This document shows positions 13,575 to 21,666 of a stretch of DNA of 25,994 bases, in pieces; positions within the stretch are counted from its first letter, which is position 1; every line of letters starts with the position of its first letter. The stretch covers positions 1-25,994 of the forward strand of contig JBGSUE010000041.1 in NCBI GenBank assembly GCA_041753515.1, in the 5' to 3' direction. The notes under the pieces were generated by a model that saw nothing but the letters and a program-made list of their open reading frames with translations, did not search any database and was not told the origin of the DNA. A program made the translations under genes and the position numbers. This stretch comes from JBGSUE01 sp041753515. Its GTDB lineage: Bacteria > Patescibacteriota > Microgenomatia > UBA10105 > UBA927.

Positions 13575-15305
13575 ATGAGAGATACAGTGACGTGGAAGAT
13601 CGGGGGGGAGGCGGGATTTGGAATTATGTCTGCCGGCATTATGCTTTCACGGATTTATGCGCGAAGCGGGTACCGGACGTTTGCGACAAACGAATACCCA
13701 TCCCTCATCCGCGGCGGCCTCAATCTGGTGACGGTGCGTATTTCAACGAAGAGTGTTGATGCAATGAGCAGGGAACAGGATGTTCTGGTTGCTCTTACAA
13801 AAAAGTGCGTGGAGGAGTGCAAAAAAGATTTATCCGAAAACTCTATCGTCATCTATGACCCCAAAGATGGTGAGTATACAAGTGATGATTTTCCGAAACC
13901 TGTCCGGCTCATGCCGGTTCCGCTTCTAGCAATTCTTCATGAGCTCAATGCTAGTTTGGTTATGCGCAATACGATAGCGATGGGCGCAACACTGGCAGTT
14001 TTAGGCGGGACACTCGAGACATTTTCGCAGATCATTAAAGAACAGTTTGGCAGAAAAGGTGATGAGGTCGTAAACGCAAATATTGCCGTTGCCCAGAAAG
14101 GGTATGACTATGTGAAGAATACGTACGGAAGCGAAACATCCATGCATCTTGCGCCTGGCGGAGCCAAAGAAGAGCTTCTCATCATCAACGGCAGTGAGGC
14201 ACTGGGTGTATCAGCAGTCCGTGCAGGCCTTAAATTTGCCGCGATTTACCCCATGACGCCCATTAACTCGGTTATCACCTATCTGGCAGACCATGCAAAA
14301 AAATACAACATCATGTACGTTCAACCGGAGGATGAGATTTCGGGGATTAATATGGCCCTTGGTGCATCAGTTGCCGGTGTTCGCAGCATGGTCGCCACAT
14401 CAGGCGGCGGCTTTGCCCTGATGGTGGAAGGGTTATCCCTGGCTGGCATGATTGAGGCGCCATTGGTTATCGATATGGGGATGCGGGTGGGGCCGGCGAC
14501 GGGAATGCCCACGTGGACGGAAAGTTCGGAACTTGATTTTGTCATATCCGCAGGTCATGGTGAATTTCCACGTATTGTTTTAGCACCGGGGGATGCAGAA
14601 GACGTGTTTGATCTGACGACTGCCGCGTTTAATTTAGCAGACCGGTATCAGGTGCCGGTATTTCTTCTGACCGATAAGTATTTGAATGAAAGCCACTGGT
14701 GCGTGCCGAAAAACTATTACGCCCGTACTGTGGCAATAGACCGCGGAAAAATGATAACGGAAGATATACCGGATTCTGAGACGTATCTGCGGTACCGGAC
14801 GGATGTTGACGATGGCGTGTCGCCCCGTACGGTTACCGGTGTCGCAAACGGGAATTTTATTTCAAACTCGTATGAGCACCGACAGGACGGCCTGATGACG
14901 GAAGAAGCAAATGAGCGGCGTATTATGGTAGACAAACGGAACCAAAAATTTGCTGCGATACAGTCTGCGGCGATTGCGCCTGCACACACAGGTGATGACA
15001 ATGCGGATATTACATTTGTCACATGGGGGACGACCAAGGGTCCGGTACGTGAAGCAATAAAACTGTTGTCCGGTAAAAATATCAAGGCAAATATGATCCA
15101 TTTCACCTGGCTTTACCCGTTTCCCGAAAAAGCACACGAGATGCTGAAGAAGGCAAAACGGCTTGTACTGGTTGAACAAAATTCAATGGGTCAACTCGGG
15201 GGTCTGATCAGAAAATACACCGGAATACATATTGAAGAACGGATTTTGAAGTACGACGGACGTCCGTTTTTCCCGGAAGAAATCGTGAAAAGGATGACGC
15301 TATGA
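13575..15305 (+). CDS. korA: 2-oxoacid:ferredoxin oxidoreductase, fused gamma-alpha subunit
   Basis: The 576-residue protein joins a gamma domain (about 1-185: GGEAGFGIMSAGIML, NEYPSLIRGG) to an alpha domain (about 200-576: YPMTPINSVITYLAD, QPEDEISGINMALGASVAG, ATSGGGFALMVEG, and the C-terminal KRLVLVEQNSMGQLGGLI). This is the KorA/OorA architecture of enzymes that oxidatively decarboxylate a 2-oxoacid to acyl-CoA, reducing ferredoxin. Whether the substrate is 2-oxoglutarate, pyruvate or a branched acid cannot be decided from sequence alone. It overlaps the beta subunit by 4 bp. No separate delta ferredoxin subunit is present; the small ferredoxin at 11783 could serve. Confidence 0.9.
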   Translation: MRDTVTWKIGGEAGFGIMSAGIMLSRIYARSGYRTFATNEYPSLIRGGLNLVTVRISTKSVDAMSREQDVLVALTKKCVEECKKDLSENSIVIYDPKDGEYTSDDFPKPVRLMPVPLLAILHELNASLVMRNTIAMGATLAVLGGTLETFSQIIKEQFGRKGDEVVNANIAVAQKGYDYVKNTYGSETSMHLAPGGAKEELLIINGSEALGVSAVRAGLKFAAIYPMTPINSVITYLADHAKKYNIMYVQPEDEISGINMALGASVAGVRSMVATSGGGFALMVEGLSLAGMIEAPLVIDMGMRVGPATGMPTWTESSELDFVISAGHGEFPRIVLAPGDAEDVFDLTTAAFNLADRYQVPVFLLTDKYLNESHWCVPKNYYARTVAIDRGKMITEDIPDSETYLRYRTDVDDGVSPRTVTGVANGNFISNSYEHRQDGLMTEEANERRIMVDKRNQKFAAIQSAAIAPAHTGDDNADITFVTWGTTKGPVREAIKLLSGKNIKANMIHFTWLYPFPEKAHEMLKKAKRLVLVEQNSMGQLGGLIRKYTGIHIEERILKYDGRPFFPEEIVKRMTL

Positions 15306-16153
15306 GCACATTCGGATTTACTACAGACCATCAGCCGACCTGGTGCCCGGGATGCGGTGATTTTGGTATTTGGACCTCGGTTAAAAACGCCATGAATGCC
15401 ATGGAGTTAGGGCCGGATGATGTGTTTTTTGCCTACGGTATCGGCTGCCACGGCAACATGTACAACTGGATGAAAACGTACGGGTTTGCCGGACTACACG
15501 GCAGATCGCTTCCGGTAGCCCAGGGCGTGAAACTTGCCCATCACACCATGCCGGTTTTGTGCATCACAGGCGACGGTGATTGTATCGGTGAAGGAGGCAA
15601 CCATTTCATCCATGCGGCAAAGAGAAATGCTGATATCACAGTCCTTCTTTTTGACAACCAGGTATATGGTTTGACGACCGGTCAGGCAAGCCCCACGGCA
15701 CGGCCGGGTTTGAAAACCAAATCAACGCCGCATGGGGTCGTCGATATGCCATTATCGCCTGCCGCTCTTGCTATCACTGCAGGAGCCACATTTGTGGCAC
15801 GCGGATTTGCCGGGGACGGGAAAGGATTGTCTGATCTCATTGTGAAGGCGGTGCGGCATAAAGGGTTTTCACTTGTGGATATCCTTCAGCCATGTGTCAC
15901 TTTCAACAAGGATTTTGGGTATCCCTGGTACAGGGAGCATATCTACGATCTCAACTCAACCGGATACATGCCGGACAACCGGGTGAAAGCGTTTGATAAA
16001 GCTATGGAGTGGGGTGAGAAACTGCCCGTCGGTGTGTTTTTTGAAGAAGAGCGGCCTGCGCATACGGATCAGTATGAGATGCTGAAGAAAGATATTTTAG
16101 TCAAACAGCCGGTTGTTGTGGACGTGGAATCAATGCTTCATGAATTCATCTGA
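15302..16153 (+). CDS. korB: 2-oxoacid:ferredoxin oxidoreductase, beta subunit (TPP- and Fe-S-binding)
   Basis: The 283-residue protein has the cluster-binding WCPGCGDFG (Cys15, Cys18), GIGCHGN (Cys49) and a late LQPCVTFN Cys (about 198), which together can hold one [4Fe-4S] cluster. The thiamine diphosphate/magnesium motif is GDGDCIGEGGN (90-100) followed by DNQVYGLTTGQ. This matches the two-subunit KorAB class. It forms the cytoplasmic catalytic complex with korA, transferring electrons from the decarboxylated 2-oxoacid to ferredoxin. The operon ends here; the next gene has its own promoter 5 bp downstream. Confidence 0.93.
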   Translation: MSTFGFTTDHQPTWCPGCGDFGIWTSVKNAMNAMELGPDDVFFAYGIGCHGNMYNWMKTYGFAGLHGRSLPVAQGVKLAHHTMPVLCITGDGDCIGEGGNHFIHAAKRNADITVLLFDNQVYGLTTGQASPTARPGLKTKSTPHGVVDMPLSPAALAITAGATFVARGFAGDGKGLSDLIVKAVRHKGFSLVDILQPCVTFNKDFGYPWYREHIYDLNSTGYMPDNRVKAFDKAMEWGEKLPVGVFFEEERPAHTDQYEMLKKDILVKQPVVVDVESMLHEFI

Positions 16154-16157
16154 CCTG

Positions 16158-16186
16158 TTGACTCAACAATTAGCAATTGCTATACT
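16158..16186 (+). promoter_or_regulatory. strong promoter of lon
   Basis: TTGACT (16158-16163), an exact 17-bp spacer and TATACT (16181-16186) with an extended -10 TGC directly upstream. It starts 5 bp after korB stops; transcription should begin near 16193, giving lon an unusually long leader of about 180 nt. Confidence 0.78.
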
Positions 16187-16196
16187 TGAGTGCTAA
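16170..16196. promoter_or_regulatory. CIRCE-like element (HrcA operator) over the lon promoter
   Basis: The 27-bp site TTAGCAATT-N9-GAGTGCTAA matches the CIRCE consensus TTAGCACTC-N9-GAGTGCTAA: the right arm is perfect, the left arm agrees at 6 of 9, and the 9-bp spacing is exact. It covers the -10 box and start site, where HrcA acts in other bacteria, so lon is probably de-repressed by heat or misfolded protein. Confidence 0.78.
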
Positions 16197-16240
16197 TGTT
16201 CGTTTAAAAATTGATGCGATCAATTTTTATTACGAACATT
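16195..16240 (+). other. long stem-loop at the 5' end of the lon message
   Basis: Outer arms AATGTTCGT (16195-16203) and ACGAACATT (16232-16240) are perfect; the inner arms AAAAATTGAT and ATCAATTTTT (16206-16215, 16219-16228) are also perfect around a 3-nt GCG loop. No U-tract follows, so it is not a standard terminator; it may protect the mRNA 5' end or respond to temperature. Confidence 0.65.
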
Positions 16241-16245
16241 TGTGC

Positions 16246-16286
16246 CGCAATGCCTCAATAGGATATATATAAAGATTTGCATTGCG
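16246..16286 (+). other. second inverted repeat in the lon leader
   Basis: CGCAATGC (16246-16253) and GCATTGCG (16279-16286) are perfect complements around a 25-nt AT-rich loop that contains GGATATATATAAAG, a sequence that could also be a weak second -10. Confidence 0.45.
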
Positions 16287-16297
16287 ACCTAAAAAAC

Positions 16298-16359
16298 GTC
16301 ATGCCGAACTGGTTTCGGCATCTCGTTTAAACGTGATCCTGAAACAAGTTCAGGATGAC
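16298..16359. repeat. intergenic palindromic repeat, family B, copy 1
   Basis: A 62-bp element from GTCATGCCGAA to TCAGGATGAC made of two 8-bp hairpins (ATGCCGAA/TTCGGCAT and ATCCTGAA/TTCAGGAT). It lies in the lon leader, 12 bp before the ATG. Read in frame it gives HAELVSAS and similar words often seen in mis-extended bacterial ORFs. Confidence 0.85.
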
Positions 16360-16371
16360 ACAGATAATATT

Positions 16372-18750
16372 ATGGACATCCAAACAATAGACAACCAGCT
16401 CTATCCTACAGTTCCCATCCGTGACGGGATCGTGTATCCGGGGACAGAAATGATCCTCACATTCGGCCGCAACCGATCGGTGGGCGCCATTGAAGCCGGT
16501 AACAGCGGCGGCAAGAAGGTAGTCCTTGCCATGCAAAAAAATTCCAACACGAATGATCCCACACCGGCAGACCTGTACGAAACCGCAACTCTGGCAGAAA
16601 TTATCCAGATGATGAAAAACGAAAATGAAATTAACGCACTTGTCCGCGGTATCGCAAAAGTCAGGATCGAGTCGTATGAAACAGTTGAACCGTTTTTTGT
16701 ATCACGCATAACACACGTTATCGATAGTGAAGAGCGTGATGATGAGGTTACTGCCATGATCCGCCACAACACCACGGAACTTCGCCGTGCCGTCAACATG
16801 GGAAAAACACTTGATTTTCTGACTTTTATGAATATCATGTCCGGTTCCTCTCCTCTCACGCTATCCTATCAGCTTGCAGGCATTCTGGATCTCAAACCCA
16901 AACAGAAACAGGAACTTCTGGAGATGAGCTACGCAAAGGAACGGCTTGCTGCCGAGGTTGGGTATCTTATCAACGAAATCAAAGTGCTGGAAATCGAGAA
17001 GAAAATCGCATCAAAAACACAGGAAAAATTCGACAAGAATATGAGGGAGCAGGTTCTGCGCGAAAGGATGAAAACAATCGAGAAAGAGCTCGGGGAGGAC
17101 AGCGAAAACAAGGAGACAAAAGAGCTTTCCGAGAAGATTAAGAAAGCCAATATGCCTGAGGATGTCAAAGCGAAAGCGGATAAGGAGCTTGCCCGGCTTT
17201 CAGCAATGTCCCCGTATAATCCCGAGGCATCGTATTTGCGCACATATCTGGAGTGGCTCATTGAAGTCCCATGGTCTGTGGCAAGCCCCAACAATGTGCA
17301 GATAACTGATGCGGAAAAAGTGTTAAACGACAGGCATTACGGATTGATGAAAGTGAAGGAAAGAATTTTGGAGTATTTAGCAGTCATGAAACTTCGCAGC
17401 GAAATGTATAAAGATGATGAGAAAGACGGAAAAAAAGAGGGAAAAACAGCACCCACCATCCTTTGTTTTGTCGGTCCTCCGGGAGTCGGCAAAACGTCTA
17501 TCGGAAAATCAATTGCTGAAGCATTGGGGAGAAAATTCGTCAAAATGTCACTCGGAGGCATCCGGGATGAGGCGGAAATCCGGGGTCATAGGCGCACGTA
17601 TGTTGGCGCTCTCCCGGGCCGCATTATCCAAGGAATCAAGCAGGCAGGGACGAAAAATCCCGTGTTTATGCTTGATGAAATCGATAAAGTCGGCAATGAT
17701 TTCCGCGGTGATCCGTCATCCGCACTTCTTGAAGCGCTGGATCCGGAGCAGAATTATTCCTTTTCCGACCATTATCTGGAAGTGCCGTTTGATCTTTCGG
17801 ATGTATTTTTCATCACGACGTGCAATGTACTGGATACGATTCCTCCGGCACTTCGGGACCGTCTTGAGATTATCCATTATCCCGGCTATACCCAGGAGGA
17901 AAAATTTCATATCGGGCGTGATTTTCTGTTTGCCAAACAGCGCATCATTCATGGAATCATGGAAGATGTCGTAACGCTTAGCGATGATGCGCTGACCGAT
18001 ATCATCAAACGGTATACACGGGAAGCAGGAGTCCGTAATCTGGAACGCCAGATTGCCACAATTTTACGAAAAATAGCCAAAAAGATTGCAGATACGGAAA
18101 AAGAGAAGCGCGAAACGTACCACGTCCTGCCGAAAGATCTGCATTCATATCTGGGTCCATACAAGTTTGCCGCAACACTTGCCGAGAAGAGGGATGAAGT
18201 GGGTATGTCAACGGGGCTCGCCTGGACGGAAGCCGGAGGGGATATTCTTTTTATTGAAGTGGCACTCATGCCCGGTAAAGGTCACTTGATGCTCACCGGC
18301 CAGCTTGGCGATGTGATGAAAGAGTCCGGACACGCGGCCATGTCGTATGTGCGAAGCAGGTATGCATTATTGGGAATACCTGAAAATTTCTTTTCAAAAC
18401 TTGATATCCATATCCATGTGCCTGAAGGGGCAGTACCCAAAGATGGACCGTCAGCAGGAGCTGCTATTGCAACAGCAATCGTGTCAGCGCTCACCAAAAT
18501 TCCCACCCACCGGACAGTTGCCATGACAGGGGAGGTGACACTGCGGGGCAGGGTTCTGGAAATCGGGGGGGTGAAAGAGAAGGTAATTGCAGCCCATAGG
18601 GCTGGAATTAAAGATGTCATTTTACCGAAAGAAAATAAAAAAGATCTGGAAGATATACCGAAATCCGTCAGTCGGGATCTTCAATTTCATTTTGTGGATC
18701 ACATGGATGACGTACTGAAGATTGCCCTCACCAAGCCTCTGAAAAAATAG
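16372..18750 (+). CDS. lon: Lon, ATP-dependent serine protease
   Basis: From ATG 16372 the protein is 792 residues, in the usual Lon size range. Order: N-terminal substrate-binding LON domain (about 1-200, PTVPIRDGIVYPG), coiled coil (about 210-290), AAA+ module with Walker A GPPGVGKT (368-375) and Walker B VFMLDEID (431-438), and C-terminal peptidase with catalytic Ser694 in DGPSAG and Lys737 in GGVKEKV. It degrades misfolded and regulatory proteins in the cytoplasm. An upstream TTG at 16282 would add 30 residues translated from palindromic repeat B and is rejected. The CIRCE-like operator points to HrcA heat-shock control. Confidence 0.95.
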   Translation: MDIQTIDNQLYPTVPIRDGIVYPGTEMILTFGRNRSVGAIEAGNSGGKKVVLAMQKNSNTNDPTPADLYETATLAEIIQMMKNENEINALVRGIAKVRIESYETVEPFFVSRITHVIDSEERDDEVTAMIRHNTTELRRAVNMGKTLDFLTFMNIMSGSSPLTLSYQLAGILDLKPKQKQELLEMSYAKERLAAEVGYLINEIKVLEIEKKIASKTQEKFDKNMREQVLRERMKTIEKELGEDSENKETKELSEKIKKANMPEDVKAKADKELARLSAMSPYNPEASYLRTYLEWLIEVPWSVASPNNVQITDAEKVLNDRHYGLMKVKERILEYLAVMKLRSEMYKDDEKDGKKEGKTAPTILCFVGPPGVGKTSIGKSIAEALGRKFVKMSLGGIRDEAEIRGHRRTYVGALPGRIIQGIKQAGTKNPVFMLDEIDKVGNDFRGDPSSALLEALDPEQNYSFSDHYLEVPFDLSDVFFITTCNVLDTIPPALRDRLEIIHYPGYTQEEKFHIGRDFLFAKQRIIHGIMEDVVTLSDDALTDIIKRYTREAGVRNLERQIATILRKIAKKIADTEKEKRETYHVLPKDLHSYLGPYKFAATLAEKRDEVGMSTGLAWTEAGGDILFIEVALMPGKGHLMLTGQLGDVMKESGHAAMSYVRSRYALLGIPENFFSKLDIHIHVPEGAVPKDGPSAGAAIATAIVSALTKIPTHRTVAMTGEVTLRGRVLEIGGVKEKVIAAHRAGIKDVILPKENKKDLEDIPKSVSRDLQFHFVDHMDDVLKIALTKPLKK

Positions 18751-18785
18751 CCGGTTGGGAGTATAATGAAATGATTGAAAACATG

Positions 18786-18871
18786 TGTCATCCTGAACCG
18801 CCGAAGGCGAGTGAAGGATCTCGTCAGAACGATTAGATTCTTCGTCCGCCCATTGGCGTCCTCAGAATGAC
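18786..18871. repeat. intergenic palindromic repeat, family B, copy 2
   Basis: From TGTCATCCTGA to CTCAGAATGAC, with inner GAAGGATCT and AGATTCTTCG half-sites. It lies between lon and the DUF2207 gene, ending 24 bp before the latter's ATG. Confidence 0.8.
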
Positions 18872-18895
18872 GAATAGAAGCGTCTATTGAATTTC

Positions 18896-20569
18896 ATGAA
18901 CAAGGTATTATTGACCGGTATTTTATTTTTCGTGTCTTTGATCTTTACAGGCACGGCGTATGCTGAAGATATAGCCTCATTTGACGTTTCCTATGTCATA
19001 CGGGTCAACGGAACGGTTGATGTTGAAGAAGTTATTACGTATGATTTCGGTGATTCAGATCGTCATGGAATATTTCGAACAATACCCTATCTTCGCGTGA
19101 ATGAGGATGGAAAAAAATTCAGGATCGAGTACAGTAATTTTTCAATAACGGATGGATCAGGCAACGAGCACAATTTTGAACAATCGACAGAAGATGATTC
19201 TGTGCTCTTGAAGATAGGGGACGCAAACCGCTTCGTCACAGGCCAGAGGGAGTATCGTATTGCGTATTCCATTACCGGAGGCATCACATATTTTTCTGAT
19301 CATGATGAATTTTATTGGAATGCAACAGGCAACGAGTGGACAGTCCCCATAAAAGCAAGTACTGTCAACATAACACTACCCGATACAAATCCGGCGCTCA
19401 TTGATGTTGTGTGCTATACCGGATCAGCCGGATCGGTGCAGAGTGACTGTGCTGCAGAAAAAACAGGTTCAACGGTCAGTGTTTCAACAACCGCACCTCT
19501 TCCGGAAGGCGCCGGATTGACAGTGGCCGTACGATTTCCCAAAGATCTTGTGGAATTCGTACCGGCCCGCGAATATGTACCATTCGTCGAAACATTCTGG
19601 GGAAAAATCATAACCAGAATATTTTTCGGTATCGTCATTCTGTTTCTTGCAGGATGGTATGCGGTATTACCGGTATTCATCATCTGGCAGTGGTGGAAAA
19701 AAGGAAGGGACCCTAAGCCCCCGATGGGAGAGACAAATGCCTGGTTTGATGTGCCAAAAAACAGGTCGCTGCGGCCTTTTACACCGGGTGAAGTGGGAAC
19801 ACTCATTGATGAGCATGTGGATATGCGTGACATTACGGCGACGATTGTAGATCTTGCCCGGCGCGGCCATATCAAAATCAGGGAAAATGCCAAGAACGAT
19901 TTTACGTTCATTAAAACCCCGATTTCCGAACATTTATTCAGGCATGAAAAACTTTTGTTTGACGGTATTTTTAAATCCGGGGATGTGGTACGGATAAAAG
20001 AAACCAGTTTTGCCGATACGGTTGAAAAGGTGAAGAAACGGCTCTATGATCTGGTCGTTGAAGAGGAGCTGTTTGACAAGAATCCGCAGTCAGCACGCAA
20101 TATTTATTACATTCTTGCGTCTATCGCGCTCTTTACGTTCAATCTGCCTCTGGCGCTTATCTCGTTCATCTTTGGCCGGGCAATGCCCAGAAAAACGCTG
20201 TATGGCGCCCAGTCCGCCGTTATTGCCAGGTCTTTAAAAAATTTTCTTGTGAGCCAGGAACATCAGTTGACGTTTCAGGCGAAAAACCAGATGTTTTTTG
20301 AGAAAATGCTTCCGTATGCCGTTGCCTTCGGGGTTGAAAAAATCTGGGCTGAGAGATTTAAAGATATCGCCATGACACAACCGGACTGGTATGAAGGATC
20401 ATCAGGCAGAGCGTTTAACAGTGTACTCCTGGCAAATTCACTGTCAAACAGTATGAGTAGATTTTCTTCAGCTGCTACCCCCACACGCTCCTCATCAGGG
20501 TTTTCGTCAGGTTTTTCCGGGGGCTCCTCCGGCGGCGGAGGAGGAGGCGGGGGAGGCGGGAGTTGGTAG
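18896..20569 (+). CDS. DUF2207-family predicted membrane protein with Gly-rich tail
   Basis: From ATG 18896 the protein is 557 residues. A signal peptide of about 25 residues ends in TAYA before ED. An extracellular beta-rich region with DVSYVIRVNGTVDVEE and HGIFRTIPY follows (the DUF2207 core), then a membrane segment near 240-262, a cytoplasmic winged-helix-like part (DLARRGHIKI, about 320-330), another hydrophobic pair near 400-425, and a tail of Ser/Gly ending in ten Gly and SW. This layout is standard for DUF2207 proteins; their function is unknown, with a role in the cell envelope presumed. A TTG three codons upstream is a weaker start. The gene converges on the acyltransferase. Confidence 0.88.
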   Translation: MNKVLLTGILFFVSLIFTGTAYAEDIASFDVSYVIRVNGTVDVEEVITYDFGDSDRHGIFRTIPYLRVNEDGKKFRIEYSNFSITDGSGNEHNFEQSTEDDSVLLKIGDANRFVTGQREYRIAYSITGGITYFSDHDEFYWNATGNEWTVPIKASTVNITLPDTNPALIDVVCYTGSAGSVQSDCAAEKTGSTVSVSTTAPLPEGAGLTVAVRFPKDLVEFVPAREYVPFVETFWGKIITRIFFGIVILFLAGWYAVLPVFIIWQWWKKGRDPKPPMGETNAWFDVPKNRSLRPFTPGEVGTLIDEHVDMRDITATIVDLARRGHIKIRENAKNDFTFIKTPISEHLFRHEKLLFDGIFKSGDVVRIKETSFADTVEKVKKRLYDLVVEEELFDKNPQSARNIYYILASIALFTFNLPLALISFIFGRAMPRKTLYGAQSAVIARSLKNFLVSQEHQLTFQAKNQMFFEKMLPYAVAFGVEKIWAERFKDIAMTQPDWYEGSSGRAFNSVLLANSLSNSMSRFSSAATPTRSSSGFSSGFSGGSSGGGGGGGGGGSW

Positions 20570-21472
20570 AAAATTGTCATCGCGAGGAGCATTCTGATGC
20601 GACGTGGCGATCCCGTCCGGGATTACCGCGCCGTGGGAACGGTCTCGCAATGACACTGTTTTAGCGTATACAAACAAATCTTTTCCTCCCAGTTCGTATT
20701 TGTAGCGTTCCGATCCCTGCAAAAAGTTGTATTTTTTATATCCGTTTTCGATGGCCCATTTAATATTCTCCACAACCAGATAAAAGCCCGCACCAGAATA
20801 GTTTTGGAAATCATACCCGGAATTGTAGAGGTAGACAGTATCATGCGATGTAAAAAACCAGACTGCGGCAACCGGTGTATTTTCATGTGTCATCAGATGA
20901 ATGTGAGAAGTGGTGAAGGCACCAGCTATCCGGGTAAAAAATTGTTGCATATCATCAGTCAGAAACGCATTTTTTTCCGGATTGAGTTTCATGAGATTCA
21001 GGAGCGTTTGTAGTGCATCCGGTGATTTTTCAATATGTGTTGTAAAACCGTGTTCAAATTTTTTCGTTTTCCTGCGGAGTTCGTGGCGGTACTTTCGCGG
21101 GAGGGCGGTAAGATAGGAATCAAACGAACTGCCAAGCGAAACAATCGGCGTGGTATCTTCTTTATTCATCGGTGAAAAGTAAGAATATGTCGGGGAACTT
21201 TCCGGAATATTGAACAGTTCAAGCGAAATGAGGCCGTTTTTTTCCAGGTATGACAGTGCCCGCGGCCAGACGTCTGCGAAATATTTCGGATTCCCCACGA
21301 GATCGCAGTAATCCGACACCTCTCTGCCGCCGGAGAGCATTGCGGTCGTGCGGTGTGCCACAAACGGCGCAATGACATCATGCATATCGTCATGATACAC
21401 AAGCGGATTCAAGTTTTTCCCAATGGTTTTCAGATATACTTCGTGCCATTTTGTATCGAAAAATGGTGTCAT
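20507..21472 (-). CDS. GNAT/FemAB-like acyltransferase with repeat-derived C-terminus
   Basis: From ATG 21472 the protein is 321 residues. The C-terminal half (about 130-260) is a GNAT fold of the FemAB/BioF2 type, with LPRKYRHELRRKTKKFE, VAAVWFFTSHDTVYLYNSGYD, YSGAGFYLVVENIKWAIENGYKKYNFLQGSERYK and LGG. FemAB relatives add amino acids to peptidoglycan bridges or acylate polysaccharides; the substrate here is unknown. From about residue 272 the frame is palindromic repeat A followed by the antisense of the DUF2207 Gly-rich coding region, so roughly the last 50 residues are not native. The start is set by TATAAT 6 nt upstream; longer starts overlap that promoter. Confidence 0.75.
   Translation of the reverse strand: MTPFFDTKWHEVYLKTIGKNLNPLVYHDDMHDVIAPFVAHRTTAMLSGGREVSDYCDLVGNPKYFADVWPRALSYLEKNGLISLELFNIPESSPTYSYFSPMNKEDTTPIVSLGSSFDSYLTALPRKYRHELRRKTKKFEHGFTTHIEKSPDALQTLLNLMKLNPEKNAFLTDDMQQFFTRIAGAFTTSHIHLMTHENTPVAAVWFFTSHDTVYLYNSGYDFQNYSGAGFYLVVENIKWAIENGYKKYNFLQGSERYKYELGGKDLFVYAKTVSLRDRSHGAVIPDGIATSHQNAPRDDNFLPTPASPASSSAAGGAPGKT
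20575..20655. repeat. intergenic palindromic repeat, family A, copy 2
   Basis: From TGTCATCGCGAGGAG to CTCGCAATGACA, with GTGGCGATCCCGTCCGGGAT in its centre. It sits at the convergent junction of the DUF2207 and acyltransferase genes and supplies part of the latter's C-terminal codons. Confidence 0.85.
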
Positions 21473-21478
21473 GTGTCT

Positions 21479-21484
21479 ATTATA
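21479..21484 (-). promoter_or_regulatory. -10 box of a leaderless promoter for the acyltransferase
   Basis: Minus-strand TATAAT is followed by 6 nt (AGACAC) and then the ATG at 21472, which fixes the start and predicts a leaderless mRNA. Confidence 0.65.
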
Positions 21485-21517
21485 CATAGTATCCCGTTCA
21501 GAATTATGCAAAATTCC

Positions 21518-21580
21518 GTCATTCTGAGCGTAGCGAAGAATCTAGATCCTTCGTCCCGTATATTCGGGACTCAGGATGAC
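21518..21580. repeat. intergenic palindromic repeat, family B, copy 3
   Basis: From GTCATTCTGAGCG to TCAGGATGAC, with AGAATCTAGATCCT in the centre and hairpin GTCCCG-N6-CGGGAC. It lies between the divergent acyltransferase and ABC transporter genes. Confidence 0.85.
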
Positions 21581-21619
21581 TGAAATACTGTGATTTCTTG
21601 AATGGATCAGCATGACATG

Positions 21620-21648
21620 TTGTCATTTTTTCTTTATTCTGACATGAT
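21620..21648 (+). promoter_or_regulatory. candidate promoter of the ABC exporter genes
   Basis: TTGTCA (21620-21625), a 17-bp spacer and CATGAT (21643-21648). A Shine-Dalgarno-like AGGGGA lies just before the ATG at 21667, so this transcript has a short leader. Confidence 0.45.
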
Positions 21649-21666
21649 AGTTATAGGGGAACATAC

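Noticed and set aside
14717..15106. 129-residue minus-strand ORF inside korA
   Set aside because: It is Ser/Arg-rich antisense of a conserved gene with no independent start signals.
16195..16240. Stem-loop as the korAB terminator
   Set aside because: No U-tract follows and it starts at the predicted lon transcription start, so a leader structure is more likely, though a dual role is possible.
16282..16371. 30-residue N-terminal extension of Lon from a TTG start
   Set aside because: It is the translation of palindromic repeat B and of the leader; the conserved Lon N-domain begins right after ATG 16372.
17414..17974. 186-residue ORF inside lon
   Set aside because: It is a shifted frame of the strongly conserved AAA+ coding region.
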